Origin: Candidatus Poseidoniia archaeon
GTDB lineage: Archaea > Thermoplasmatota > Poseidoniia > MGIII > CG-Epi1
NCBI GenBank assembly: GCA_022449705.1
Contig: JAKURS010000030.1
Coordinates: forward strand, 1-11,627
Length of the DNA: 11,627 bases
Direction: 5' to 3'
Position 1 is the first letter of the stretch. Each line of letters opens with the position of its first letter. Below are positions 4,775-11,627 of the stretch, piece after piece. Both the position numbers and the translations under genes were made by a program. The notes beneath the pieces are model-generated. The model ran no database searches. It had not been told where the DNA came from and was given only the letters and a program-made list of their open reading frames with translations.

Positions 4775-5473
4775 CTGGCTGCGCTGACAGTAAGCTCACT
4801 CTCAAAGGACTACGGTGATGTTCAGGCGCTGCGTGAGGTCAGCTTCAGCGTTGAGACAGGCGACTTCTTCGGTTTACTCGGGCCGAACGGAGCCGGCAAG
4901 ACCACACTGCTCAAGGTGCTGACGGGACAGATTCGCGCCACCAGCGGCAAGGCCGAGGTACTCGGCCTGCCGGTCGAGCAGCAGCCGCTGGAGGTACGTA
5001 GTCGCGCCGGCATTGTTCCGGAGCAAGGAACGCCTCCCAGCTTCCTGACGCCGCGAGAGGTGCTCGAGCTGGTCGGCGCCATCCGGGGCTGTGAGATTGA
5101 GATTGAATGGTGGCTGGAGTTTTTTGAGTTCGAGGAGACGGGAGGTCGCATCTGCCGCACGCTTTCGCGCGGACAGCGGCAGAAAGTGCTGCTGGCGGCG
5201 GCGTTTGTTGGGCAGCCGGAGGTACTGTTTCTGGACGAGCCGTTCAGCAACCTGGACCCGCTGGTGCAGGCGAAGGTGCGCGACTGGCTCAGGGAATATG
5301 TCGCTGGGGGTGGGACGGTGTTCCTGAACACCCACATGCTCGAGAACGCCGAGCGGCTCTGCAACCGTGCCGCGATAATCCACCGCGGCCGCATCCGCTC
5401 ACTCATCGAGCTGGAGCATCTGCGGTCGCAGGGCACGACACTCGAGGCACTGTTCCACGAGATGGTGGCGTGA
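4775..5473 (+). CDS. ABC transporter ATP-binding protein
   Basis: 232 aa from the proposed CTG start. It hydrolyses ATP to drive the membrane partner encoded next. All motifs are present: Walker A GPNGAGKT (residues 36-43), Q-loop Gln84 in VPEQG, signature LSRGQ (130-134), Walker B LFLDEP with catalytic E155, D-loop SNLD and H-loop H187. The type is the single-domain ATPase of ABC-2 or related exporters. Homology should begin at about LTVSSLSKDYG, yet no in-frame ATG, GTG or TTG lies there; the nearest is ATG 4685, which would add 30 residues encoded inside the previous gene in another frame. A non-AUG start (CTG 4775 after GGGGTGA, or CTG 4784) or a sequence error is likely. Its TGA overlaps the GTG of the permease. 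Confidence 0.92.
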   Translation: MAALTVSSLSKDYGDVQALREVSFSVETGDFFGLLGPNGAGKTTLLKVLTGQIRATSGKAEVLGLPVEQQPLEVRSRAGIVPEQGTPPSFLTPREVLELVGAIRGCEIEIEWWLEFFEFEETGGRICRTLSRGQRQKVLLAAAFVGQPEVLFLDEPFSNLDPLVQAKVRDWLREYVAGGGTVFLNTHMLENAERLCNRAAIIHRGRIRSLIELEHLRSQGTTLEALFHEMVA

Positions 5474-6900
5474 ACCGGCTACTGCTCTGGCGCATGCTGC
5501 AGGAGGAGGTGCGGCTCAACAGCAGCTTTGCCAGCCGGCGCGGTTTCTGGCTCTTTCCGCTGCTGGTCGCCGGTGCGGGGCTGCTCGCCACCGTGCTGGC
5601 GGCGGAGCTGACCACCGGCGTGCCATACCGCGACGTGCTGGTGGGACTGCATTTCAGCTTCCTGTTCTACGGCCTTTTCACCGGCGGGCTGGCGTTCTTT
5701 GGTAGTGACTTCCTGGAGCGCATCTTTGGCCACTACGCACTGGTCACCAACCTGCCGGAGACACAGCCGCTCTCGTACCAGCGCGTGATGGGCATCTACT
5801 TCTGCAAGGAACTGGCATTCTACGCACTCTTCACTTTCGTCCCGTTGATTTTCGGCGCGCTGCTCGGCACCAGCTGGAGCTTCATCGCGCCCGAACGCAT
5901 GCTGTGGCTGTTGGCAAGCCTGCTGCCGTCATTCTGCGCTGGCCTCGCAGCTGCTTTCCTGGTCGCCAGCCTCTACCGCCGCTCGCTCTACTGGGCAATC
6001 ACAGGTGGAGGTGCGATGTTACTGATGCTCGGTGCGATGCTCGCGAATGGCGGGCCGCCGCAGCTCGTGTGGTATCTAGACGGCAGCCCGCCGCTACTGC
6101 TCGCCTGGGGGCTGGCACTGCTGCCGGCGCTGGTGGCGACGCTGCTAGTGGGTGAGTTCCACGAGCAGGCGCTGCCGCCGGCGCAGGGCTACCGCGAAGA
6201 GTATGCCGGGATGCTGGCCAGCAGCGAGTGGAGCCACCGCTGGGCCATCCCTGCCATCGTGGCGAAGGAGCGACTCGACCTGCAGCGGTCGCGCACCGGC
6301 ATCAAGATGCTTTTCTCGTTCGCGGTGCCGCTGACGATGCTGGTATTCGTCAATTGGTTCCTTGACCGCGGGCTGCCGCTCGAAATCGAGTTCAATACCA
6401 TCTTCTGGGGCGTAATGGTTGGCTTCTTCGGGACGATGCTCTACTCCTGGCTCAATACCATGGATGACAGCGAGTTCTACGCGACGCTGCCAATTCAGGT
6501 ACCGGACCTGGTTCGGGCGCGGCTGGTACTGTTCGCAGCGGTGACATGGTGGATTCCGGCGCTATTCATGGGGCTGATTGCGCTCCTGAGCGGAGAGTTG
6601 CGGCTGCTGCCGCTCGCCATCTTCGTGATGGCGGCGGTCGGGCTCTATGTCGTCAGCTACACCGCCTGGATTACCGGCCTGCGGACCAACTCGTCGCTCT
6701 ACGACGCCACCATCTTCGCGCGCTTTTTCCTGGTGAGCGTCCCGCCGATGGTGCTGCTCACCATCCTGAGCATGGCGCTGGAGCAGGCGCTGCCGATGGT
6801 GCTGGTGGCACTCAGTTTCAGCTGCCTGGTGCTGCTGTTGGCAACGCAGTTTTTCTACGGCCGCATCCAGCATCGCTGGGCTGGAGAAGAGTTCGACTAG
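5470..6900 (+). CDS. ABC transporter permease, about 12 membrane helices
   Basis: 476 aa, starting at GTG 5470 within a GTGA overlap with the ATPase stop, which indicates coupled translation and a physical pair. Hydrophobic segments occur at about 27-47, 59-80, 113-135, 144-167, 173-193, 208-228, 283-300, 313-332, 352-376, 380-400, 415-440 and 443-462. That gives two blocks of six separated by a charged cytoplasmic loop (about 229-280, HEQALPPAQGYREEYAG... IVAKERLDLQRSRTGIK). A fused pair of ABC-2-like six-helix units is a plausible reading. The substrate is not evident; no drug- or lipid-exporter signature is recognised. It ends one base before a T-run. Confidence 0.85.
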   Translation: MNRLLLWRMLQEEVRLNSSFASRRGFWLFPLLVAGAGLLATVLAAELTTGVPYRDVLVGLHFSFLFYGLFTGGLAFFGSDFLERIFGHYALVTNLPETQPLSYQRVMGIYFCKELAFYALFTFVPLIFGALLGTSWSFIAPERMLWLLASLLPSFCAGLAAAFLVASLYRRSLYWAITGGGAMLLMLGAMLANGGPPQLVWYLDGSPPLLLAWGLALLPALVATLLVGEFHEQALPPAQGYREEYAGMLASSEWSHRWAIPAIVAKERLDLQRSRTGIKMLFSFAVPLTMLVFVNWFLDRGLPLEIEFNTIFWGVMVGFFGTMLYSWLNTMDDSEFYATLPIQVPDLVRARLVLFAAVTWWIPALFMGLIALLSGELRLLPLAIFVMAAVGLYVVSYTAWITGLRTNSSLYDATIFARFFLVSVPPMVLLTILSMALEQALPMVLVALSFSCLVLLLATQFFYGRIQHRWAGEEFD

Positions 6901-6901
6901 C

Positions 6902-6908
6902 TTTTTTT
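6902..6908 (+). terminator. T-run terminator, possibly doubling as TATA-like element
   Basis: Seven consecutive Ts begin one base after the permease stop codon; archaeal RNA polymerase terminates at such runs without needing a hairpin. TTTTTTTA (6902-6909) is also centred 28 bp upstream of the ATG at 6934, so the same bases could act as the weak promoter of the Alba-like gene. Confidence 0.6.
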
Positions 6909-6933
6909 AGGCCCTGCTCGTGCGAGCGCCCCC

Positions 6934-7521
6934 ATGGCCGACGAAAAGAAGGGCGGGCGCAAGCCCGACGAAGGCGGGAAATCCGGCCGGAGCGACAAGT
7001 CGCGCCAGCCCACCCGCGGCAGGGGCAAGGGCCCACGACGCGACGGGAAGCCCCGGCGCGATGACCGCGGCCACGGCAAACCGCATGGCGGCCGACCGAC
7101 ATACCAACGGCGGCCCGGCGTGCGCAAGACCATCAAAAACGGCGTTGGCACGGTCTTCATCGGGCAGGAAGACCCATTCATTTACTTCCCCGACATCATC
7201 GCGTTCTTCGCCCGCGAGGACATACGGCGCGTCGAACTGCGCGCGCTCGGTCCCGCCATCTCCAACGCCGTCAACGTCTCCGAGCAAGTACGGCACCGCT
7301 TCCTAGAGGAGGCGGACGTGCAGGTCGCCAACGTCAAAATTGGGACCGATAACGCGCCACGCTCATCGGGCAAAGGCACCTATCGCGTCAGCTTCATTCA
7401 CATCTCGCTCGAGCGCGGTGATGGTGCAGGCGCAGATAAAGGCGAAAAAGCAGGCGCGAGTGTAGATAGTGACGCCAGTGCCGGCAAGGAAAGCGGCACT
7501 AGCGCAGCAGAAAAAGAGTAG
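6934..7521 (+). CDS. Alba-family nucleic-acid-binding protein with basic N-tail and acidic C-tail
   Basis: 195 aa, about twice the usual Alba length of roughly 90. Residues 1-66 are disordered-looking and very basic, rich in Arg, Lys and Gly (RGRGKGPRRDGKPRRDDRGHGK). The Alba domain spans about 67-161: TVFIGQEDPFIYFPDIIAFF, VELRALGPAISNAVNVSEQVRHRFL, VANVKIGTD and TYRVSFIHISLE follow the Alba pattern strand by strand. The C-tail (162-195) is Gly/Ala/Ser with acidic residues. Alba proteins coat DNA or RNA as dimers. The two lysines that follow the IG motif in classical Alba (K16/K17) are Q and E here, and the usual ARGRAI is RALGPAI, so the basic groove is reduced; the tail may take over binding (inference). 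Its stop abuts the stop of the convergent gene. Confidence 0.85.
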   Translation: MADEKKGGRKPDEGGKSGRSDKSRQPTRGRGKGPRRDGKPRRDDRGHGKPHGGRPTYQRRPGVRKTIKNGVGTVFIGQEDPFIYFPDIIAFFAREDIRRVELRALGPAISNAVNVSEQVRHRFLEEADVQVANVKIGTDNAPRSSGKGTYRVSFIHISLERGDGAGADKGEKAGASVDSDASAGKESGTSAAEKE

Positions 7522-8535
7522 CTATAACTCAGCTAGGTCGTGCCCCAGCCTGCGCGAGACCCAGCGATGCAGCCGCGTGACGCGGCGCGCTGCCGCCTCG
7601 AGCCCTTGTGACTGAAGCCACTCGGTGCAGTCGGCCAGCGGGCGGCGGTGGTTGCCTGCAAAGAGGTTGTCGCACGCCGCAACGACACGCGCTTCCAGCG
7701 TGCGCGGCAGGTAGTCACCGGGCGGTAGCCGCAGGGCGCGCGCTTCGCGCTGCGGGATGCCTGCACCAACATGCGCTCTGACTATGTGCACCACGCCGGG
7801 GTGAAAGCCCGCTTCAGCTGCAATTACAGCGCCGACAGCACAGTGCTCGATGCCGGTGACACGGCTGCGTCCAATATCGTGCAGCAGTGCACCTGCAGTC
7901 GCCAGTGCAACGTTGGCACCCAATGTATCGGTGACCCCGGCCACCATGCCAGCGACAGCACGACAGTGCGCCACCAGCGGTGCGGGCAAGCCCACGCTAC
8001 GGTGCAATGCCAAGCACTCATCCTCGCTCGGGATGGCTGCCAGCCGCCGGCGTTCTACATTGGGAATAATCTGCAGGTCGCCGTCGAGCGGCGGCTGCGC
8101 CCAGCGCGGATTCAGCTCCGCCAGCAGAATTGCGAGCGCTGCAACCTCTGAGTGTGGCTGGCTGCCGACCGCAACGTTGAAATCAGCAACATCGAACACC
8201 CAGCGCGGTACCCGCTCGGCGCCAACGATTACCAGTAGCTCCCGCTCATTCCGCAGCAGTGGTGCCACTTCTGCCAGGGGGGTGCCGAACATGGTCAGGT
8301 GCACGACCTTGCCGCACCAGTCACGCGCGACCACACGAGGGTGGGTCGTGGTTGAGATGCTAAAGTCACCGCCAAAGCGTTGCACGACGTCCTCAACCGT
8401 CGCGACAACACGCGAGTCGGGGCGATGCAGTGTCAGGCCGCTTGCACCAAAGGCTCGTGCAGTCAGCGCAACGTGCGTCGTGACGCGCTTGTCCCGCTCC
8501 AGCCGGTGGCCGATGCGCAGGACGTGGGGTTTCAC
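7522..8535 (-). CDS. trm56: tRNA (cytidine(56)-2'-O)-methyltransferase (aTrm56) fused to an HD domain
   Basis: 337 aa. aTrm56 methylates the ribose of C56 in the T-loop of archaeal tRNAs with S-adenosylmethionine, using a SPOUT fold. Residues 1-140 match: HVLRIGHRLERDKRVTTHVALTARAFGA (4-31), VVHLTMFG (77-84), LVIVGAERVP (101-110) and NVAVGSQPHSEVAALA (120-135), the knotted cofactor site. Residues about 175-330 form an HD-type phosphohydrolase domain with all ligands: H190, H219-D220, H231, H255 and D289. The Pyrococcus-type enzyme ends before this domain, so this is a two-domain fusion; the HD substrate is unknown. The GTG start overlaps the stop of the DUF373 gene (GTGA), so the two are a coupled operon. 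Its stop codon directly abuts that of the convergent Alba-like gene. Confidence 0.92.
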   Translation of the reverse strand: MKPHVLRIGHRLERDKRVTTHVALTARAFGASGLTLHRPDSRVVATVEDVVQRFGGDFSISTTTHPRVVARDWCGKVVHLTMFGTPLAEVAPLLRNERELLVIVGAERVPRWVFDVADFNVAVGSQPHSEVAALAILLAELNPRWAQPPLDGDLQIIPNVERRRLAAIPSEDECLALHRSVGLPAPLVAHCRAVAGMVAGVTDTLGANVALATAGALLHDIGRSRVTGIEHCAVGAVIAAEAGFHPGVVHIVRAHVGAGIPQREARALRLPPGDYLPRTLEARVVAACDNLFAGNHRRPLADCTEWLQSQGLEAAARRVTRLHRWVSRRLGHDLAEL

Positions 8536-9614
8536 TCCTCGCCTAGCAGTGGATGTTCCTGGCGTTCACGAATGCTGTCGTTGACCAGGAAGCCGATGAA
8601 AGCCAAGATGATGCCGCCCAGGACATACTGTACTTTGGTTGAGATGAAGTCACCCCGGACGAAGATATCATTGACAATCTCGACAAAACCAGCGACAATC
8701 AGCCCTAAGCTGGTGACGGTAAAGAAGAAGGTCACGATAGCGAAGTTGAAGGTACCATCCTGAAGGTAGCTGTCGATGGTACGGCCGAGCTCAATAATCA
8801 GCAGGCCAGAGAGCAGCAACGGCAGAATGCCTGAAAGCGACATGAAGCCCAGCACCATCGCCAGCACGCCTTGGCTGGCAACCTCCTGCATTGCGTCGAG
8901 GCCACGCGCGATGCCGATAATCAGGAACAGCGCAGCGATGATGTAGGCGGTGAGCGAAACCCGTTCGCTGGTGCCACTTAGCAAGTCGCGGTAGATACGG
9001 CGAATCTCGTTTTCCCACCCCGCGACCTTGACGAGCATGTAGCCGCCCAGCGTCAGCAGGATGGCCCCACCAGCAATCTCGCTCTTTCCCATTAGTGCCA
9101 GGAACCCCCATACAGAAGCGGCCAGTGCCATGGGCAGGATGAACTTGCGCTGTATCTTAGGATCCTCCATCTTGTGGATGATGGTGTAGAGCGTGTCCTC
9201 GATAGGGCGTGACTGCTGTACCACCACCTGCCGCGTCGCATCAATCAGCAGCCGGCTGCGGATAATTGGTTCCAGCTCGCGATCCTCGGCACCATCACTC
9301 ACTATTACCGCGTGTGTGGCGTGCGTCTGCGCAATCACCTTATCGAGCGTGTTGGCAATCTTCATATCGGAGCGGGTACCGACGCGGACGTCGCCGCAGA
9401 TAGTCACGACCTCAACCTCAATTCCCTCTTTCAGGAGCTGGTCGTATATCCGCACGGCGGCGAGCATGGTGTTAGTATCGCTCTCCTCGGGGTCAGCCAG
9501 GCCGAGCGCCTGCGCCGCTTCCAGGTTAGTTTCACGACCGATGACCGGGCTACGAATCCCGGTCTTGCGCCCCAAGTCATTGTCGCGGTCTATCGCCAGA
9601 ACCAGCGTAACCAT
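8532..9614 (-). CDS. DUF373 family membrane protein
   Basis: 360 aa, the typical length of archaeal DUF373 (COG2237) proteins, whose function is not established. A soluble N-terminal domain (about 1-150) begins LVLAIDRDNDLGRKTGIRSPVIGRETNLEAAQALGLADPEESDTN and includes VVTICGDVRVG and AVIVSDGAEDRELEPII, all characteristic of the family. Six membrane helices follow, at about 157-175, 181-197, 219-237, 251-275, 290-315 and 328-345. The conserved Asp/Asn/Gly loops hint at nucleotide or metal binding. A TATA-like box lies 26 bp upstream of the ATG, so the message is probably leaderless. First gene of the operon with aTrm56-HD. Confidence 0.93.
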   Translation of the reverse strand: MVTLVLAIDRDNDLGRKTGIRSPVIGRETNLEAAQALGLADPEESDTNTMLAAVRIYDQLLKEGIEVEVVTICGDVRVGTRSDMKIANTLDKVIAQTHATHAVIVSDGAEDRELEPIIRSRLLIDATRQVVVQQSRPIEDTLYTIIHKMEDPKIQRKFILPMALAASVWGFLALMGKSEIAGGAILLTLGGYMLVKVAGWENEIRRIYRDLLSGTSERVSLTAYIIAALFLIIGIARGLDAMQEVASQGVLAMVLGFMSLSGILPLLLSGLLIIELGRTIDSYLQDGTFNFAIVTFFFTVTSLGLIVAGFVEIVNDIFVRGDFISTKVQYVLGGIILAFIGFLVNDSIRERQEHPLLGEE

Positions 9615-9635
9615 ACAGTTTCGAGGTCACGGTGG

Positions 9636-9644
9636 TATATTTAA
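9636..9644 (-). promoter_or_regulatory. TATA box of the DUF373-trm56 operon
   Basis: TTAAATATA on the minus strand, centred 26 bp upstream of ATG 9614. It is one of the clearest TATA boxes in the window and indicates a leaderless transcript. Confidence 0.7.
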
Positions 9645-9661
9645 CCCTCTGCTTCCGCGCG

Positions 9662-9670
9662 TTTTATATA
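9662..9670 (+). promoter_or_regulatory. TATA box of the rps6e operon
   Basis: TTTTATATA. It places the transcript start near 9691-9693, downstream of the in-frame ATG at 9680, so translation cannot begin there. The message would have a leader of about 18 nt before ATG 9710, unlike the leaderless neighbours. Confidence 0.65.
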
Positions 9671-9700
9671 TGCCCCTTCATGAGCGCCACTTCCCGTTCC

Positions 9701-9705
9701 AGGTG
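9701..9705 (+). promoter_or_regulatory. Shine-Dalgarno site of rps6e
   Basis: AGGTG, four bases before ATG 9710. With the position of the TATA box it favours ATG 9710 over the in-frame ATG at 9680. Confidence 0.55.
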
Positions 9706-9709
9706 TATC

Positions 9710-10099
9710 ATGGCGGAGTTTCAGGCAACCATTTCGGACCCCAAGAAGAGCAGGGCATTCAACCACACGCTCAGCGAGAGCGACTCAAGCGCGCTCATCG
9801 GCCGTTCCATCGGCGATGAAATCGACGGAATTTTTGTCAGCCTGCCCGGGTACCGGCTGCAGATTACTGGCGGCAGCGACGGCTCGGGCGTCCCGATGCG
9901 ACCCGGCTTGACGGGCGGGCGGCGGCAGCGGATGCTACTCAGCCGCTCCACGGGCTTTCGCCCCCGCCGTCCCGGTCAGCGCAGGCGCAAGATGGTAAGG
10001 GGCAAGGAGTTGGGTCCTGAAATTACCCAGCTCAACCTGAAAATAGTCGAGTACGGCCCCCCCAATCTGGTCGAAAAACTGCTCGGAGCGGAGGAATGA
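9710..10099 (+). CDS. rps6e: Small ribosomal subunit protein eS6 (S6e)
   Basis: 129 aa, normal for archaeal S6e, a 30S subunit protein shared with eukaryotes and absent from bacteria. It starts MAEFQATISDPK and contains GRSIGDEIDGIFVSLPGYRLQITGGSDGSGVPMRPGLTGGRRQRMLLS (about 37-82), the family's hallmark GGSDxxGxPM motif, then GFRPRRPGQRRRKMVRG and a final helix. The frame extends upstream to 9632, but the TATA box and AGGTG site select ATG 9710. The aIF2-gamma gene follows after one base, so the two form an operon. Confidence 0.96.
   Translation: MAEFQATISDPKKSRAFNHTLSESDSSALIGRSIGDEIDGIFVSLPGYRLQITGGSDGSGVPMRPGLTGGRRQRMLLSRSTGFRPRRPGQRRRKMVRGKELGPEITQLNLKIVEYGPPNLVEKLLGAEE
10090..10095 (+). 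promoter_or_regulatory. Shine-Dalgarno site of the aIF2-gamma gene
   Basis: GGAGGA within the last codons of rps6e, five bases before GTG 10101. It is a strong match to the anti-Shine-Dalgarno and supports the GTG start. Confidence 0.7.
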
Positions 10100-10100
10100 C

Positions 10101-11309
10101 GTGGAAGGCGCTGCTTCCCAACCCGAATTCAATATTGGCATGGTGGGCCATGTTGACCACGGCAAGACCACCCTCACACAAGCGCTGACCGGCCGTTGGA
10201 CCGACCAGCACTCGGAGGAGCAAAAGCGCGGTATTTCCATCAAACTGGGCTACGCCGACGCTAATTTCTACCGCGTCAAGGAAAATGGCGGCTACCGCTA
10301 TACTTCGCAGAAAGCAAAAGGCGCGGAGTACTTGCGCACGGTCAGCTTCGTTGATGCGCCGGGTCACGAAACGCTAATGGCGATCATGCTCTCCGGGGCC
10401 GCAATAATGGACGCCGCCATCCTGCTGGTCGCCGCCAACGAGAAGTGCCCCCAACCGCAGACGCGGGAGCACCTCTCGGCACTTGAGACGATGGGACTCG
10501 AGAAGATTATCGTGGTGCAGAACAAGATTGATGTCTGTTCCGAGCAACGTGCGCAGGAGTCCTACACCGAAATCAGGGAATTTCTGGCCGGTACCACGCT
10601 GGCGGATGCCCCTGTAGTCCCGGTCTCGGCGCACCATAATCGCAATATCGACCTGCTCATCCAGGTAATCGAGGAACTCTTTCCGACACCGGAGCGCAGT
10701 GCGGAAGCCGATTTCCGGATGCATATTGCACGCTCCTTTGACATCAACCGTCCCGGCACGCTGCCTGCCAACCTGCGCGGCGGCGTCATCGGTGGCTCGC
10801 TCTCGCAGGGAAGCGTGGCTGTGGGTGACGAAGTGGAAATCCGCCCCGGTCGCAAGACTGGCAACGACTGGGAACCGGTACGGACCCGCGTTATCAGCTT
10901 GCAGAGCGGCTCTACCACACGTGATGTGGTGGCGGCGGGAGGGTTGGTGGCAATCGGCACCGCGCTCGACCCTGCCATAACCAAGTCTGATTCTATGCTC
11001 GGCTCACTGGTTGGCCATCCAGGAACACTACCTCCTGTCTGGGAACAGGTCAGCATGGAGGTGCAGCTACTCGCCCGCGCCGTTGGAACCCGCGGCAGCC
11101 AGCGGGTCGAGGCGCTGCGCACCAGGGAGCCGCTAATACTCACCGTCGGCACCTCGACCACCGTCGGCCTCCCGACGCAGGTGAAGGGCTCACGGGTTGA
11201 CGCTACGCTCAAGCTGCCTGTCTGTGCACCTGATGGACAGCGCATTGCCATCAGCCGTCGCATTGAAGGCAGGTGGCACCTCATCGGCTATGGAATCCTT
11301 CAAGCATGA
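10101..11309 (+). CDS. eif2g: Translation initiation factor 2 subunit gamma (aIF2-gamma)
   Basis: 402 aa, normal length. This GTPase carries initiator Met-tRNA to the 30S subunit as the core of the aIF2 trimer. GTPase motifs: G1 GHVDHGKT (16-23), G2 in KRGISIK (42-48), G3 DAPGHE (85-90), G4 NKID (141-144) and G5 SAHHN (176-180). Domains II and III follow (DINRPGTLPANLRGGVIGGSLSQGSVAVGDEVEIRPG; SRVDATLKLPVCAPDGQRIAISRRI), with the family ending RWHLIGYGIL. Between G2 and G3 (about 57-79) archaeal members usually carry a four-cysteine zinc knuckle; here that stretch has no cysteine at all. GTG start after GGAGGA; the 3' end overlaps the PIN gene by ATGA. Confidence 0.97.
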   Translation: MEGAASQPEFNIGMVGHVDHGKTTLTQALTGRWTDQHSEEQKRGISIKLGYADANFYRVKENGGYRYTSQKAKGAEYLRTVSFVDAPGHETLMAIMLSGAAIMDAAILLVAANEKCPQPQTREHLSALETMGLEKIIVVQNKIDVCSEQRAQESYTEIREFLAGTTLADAPVVPVSAHHNRNIDLLIQVIEELFPTPERSAEADFRMHIARSFDINRPGTLPANLRGGVIGGSLSQGSVAVGDEVEIRPGRKTGNDWEPVRTRVISLQSGSTTRDVVAAGGLVAIGTALDPAITKSDSMLGSLVGHPGTLPPVWEQVSMEVQLLARAVGTRGSQRVEALRTREPLILTVGTSTTVGLPTQVKGSRVDATLKLPVCAPDGQRIAISRRIEGRWHLIGYGILQA

Positions 11310-11627
11310 CCCTTGTCTTCCCCGATACCAACATCATCCTCTGGCCCTTTGCGGGCGGGCCGGACTTCCGCGAAGCGATTGACGAGGCGCTGCCCGGCGC
11401 CGATATCCGGATTGCCAGTTGCGTGCTGGAGGAGCTGGAGCTGCTCGGGACGCCTGACGCGAAATCGGCGTGCGAACTCTGCCAGGAGCTGGCCGTTATC
11501 AACCTCGGGCTGGGTGATGCGGACTCGGTGCTGCTCGAGGCAGCACGGCGCGGCGCGGTAGTGGCGACTAACGACCGCGAGCTCATCGAGCGCATCCACA
11601 GCCATGGAGGCAAGGTGCTGCGACCGC
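11306..11627 (+). CDS. FCF1-like PIN-domain protein (partial, runs off the window)
   Basis: 107 codons are visible from ATG 11306, which overlaps the aIF2-gamma stop by ATGA. The PIN nuclease acids are in place: D7 in VFPDTN, E42/E43 in VLEEL, D71/D73 in LGDADSVLL, and D90 in VVATNDRELIER. The VFPDTN start and the GDADS...VATNDREL block are typical of the archaeal COG1412 family, related to the eukaryotic rRNA-processing factor FCF1/Utp24. In many archaea this gene follows the aIF2-gamma gene and precedes rpoE, so context agrees. A role in rRNA processing or ribosome biogenesis is likely but inferred. Confidence 0.9.
   Translation, partial: MTLVFPDTNIILWPFAGGPDFREAIDEALPGADIRIASCVLEELELLGTPDAKSACELCQELAVINLGLGDADSVLLEAARRGAVVATNDRELIERIHSHGGKVLRP

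Noticed and set aside
9632..9709. Longer eS6 protein starting at 9632 or 9680
   Set aside because: The extra residues are not S6e-like, and the TATA box at 9662-9670 predicts a transcript start downstream of both positions.

Overview
This window reads as archaeal chromosome. It carries archaeal-type informational genes (uL13, uS9, RpoN, eS6, aIF2-gamma), an Alba-family protein, an aTrm56-type tRNA methylase and a DUF373 membrane protein. AT-rich TATA-like elements sit about 23-28 bp upstream of many starts, as expected for leaderless archaeal transcripts. The DNA is G+C-rich apart from one island. A euryarchaeon near the Thermoplasmatota / marine group II-III lineages is my best guess; this is inference from gene content, not proven. 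No plasmid, phage, IS or CRISPR hallmark is visible. Layout: (1) 1-846 is a ribosome/RNA polymerase cluster: the 3' end of rpl13, then rps9, rpoN and tRNA-Pro(GGG). (2) 909-3004 holds small accessory genes: a GNAT-like protein, a convergent ROK sugar kinase, a divergent SRPBCC-like protein and a small charged protein on the minus strand. (3) 3058-3715 is the oddest part. Two tRNA-Leu(UAG) sequences face each other as a 58-bp perfect inverted repeat. The left copy is intact with an encoded CCA; the right copy has degraded acceptor and T stems. Between them lies an AT-rich island of about 0.45 kb encoding one small membrane protein whose frame carries an amber codon just after the only promoter-matched ATG. 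(4) 3766-6900 is a likely operon: a 334-aa Ala-rich LEA-like helical protein, an ABC ATPase with no normal start codon, and a 12-helix ABC permease. (5) 6934-9614 holds an unusual Alba-family protein with a basic N-tail and acidic C-tail, its stop codon abutting that of an aTrm56-HD fusion gene, which is translationally coupled to a DUF373 gene upstream. (6) 9710-11627 is a translation operon: rps6e, the aIF2-gamma gene (lacking the usual zinc-knuckle cysteines) and a FCF1-like PIN-domain gene running off the edge. Working together: the two ends serve ribosome assembly and translation initiation; the middle combines tRNA genes and tRNA modification with an envelope/transport module. Three divergent pairs seem to be driven from one near-symmetric AT-rich element placed halfway between the two starts. 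No classical large novel system is visible. The best candidates for something undescribed are the tRNA-bracketed AT-rich island and the LEA-like/ABC transporter operon.
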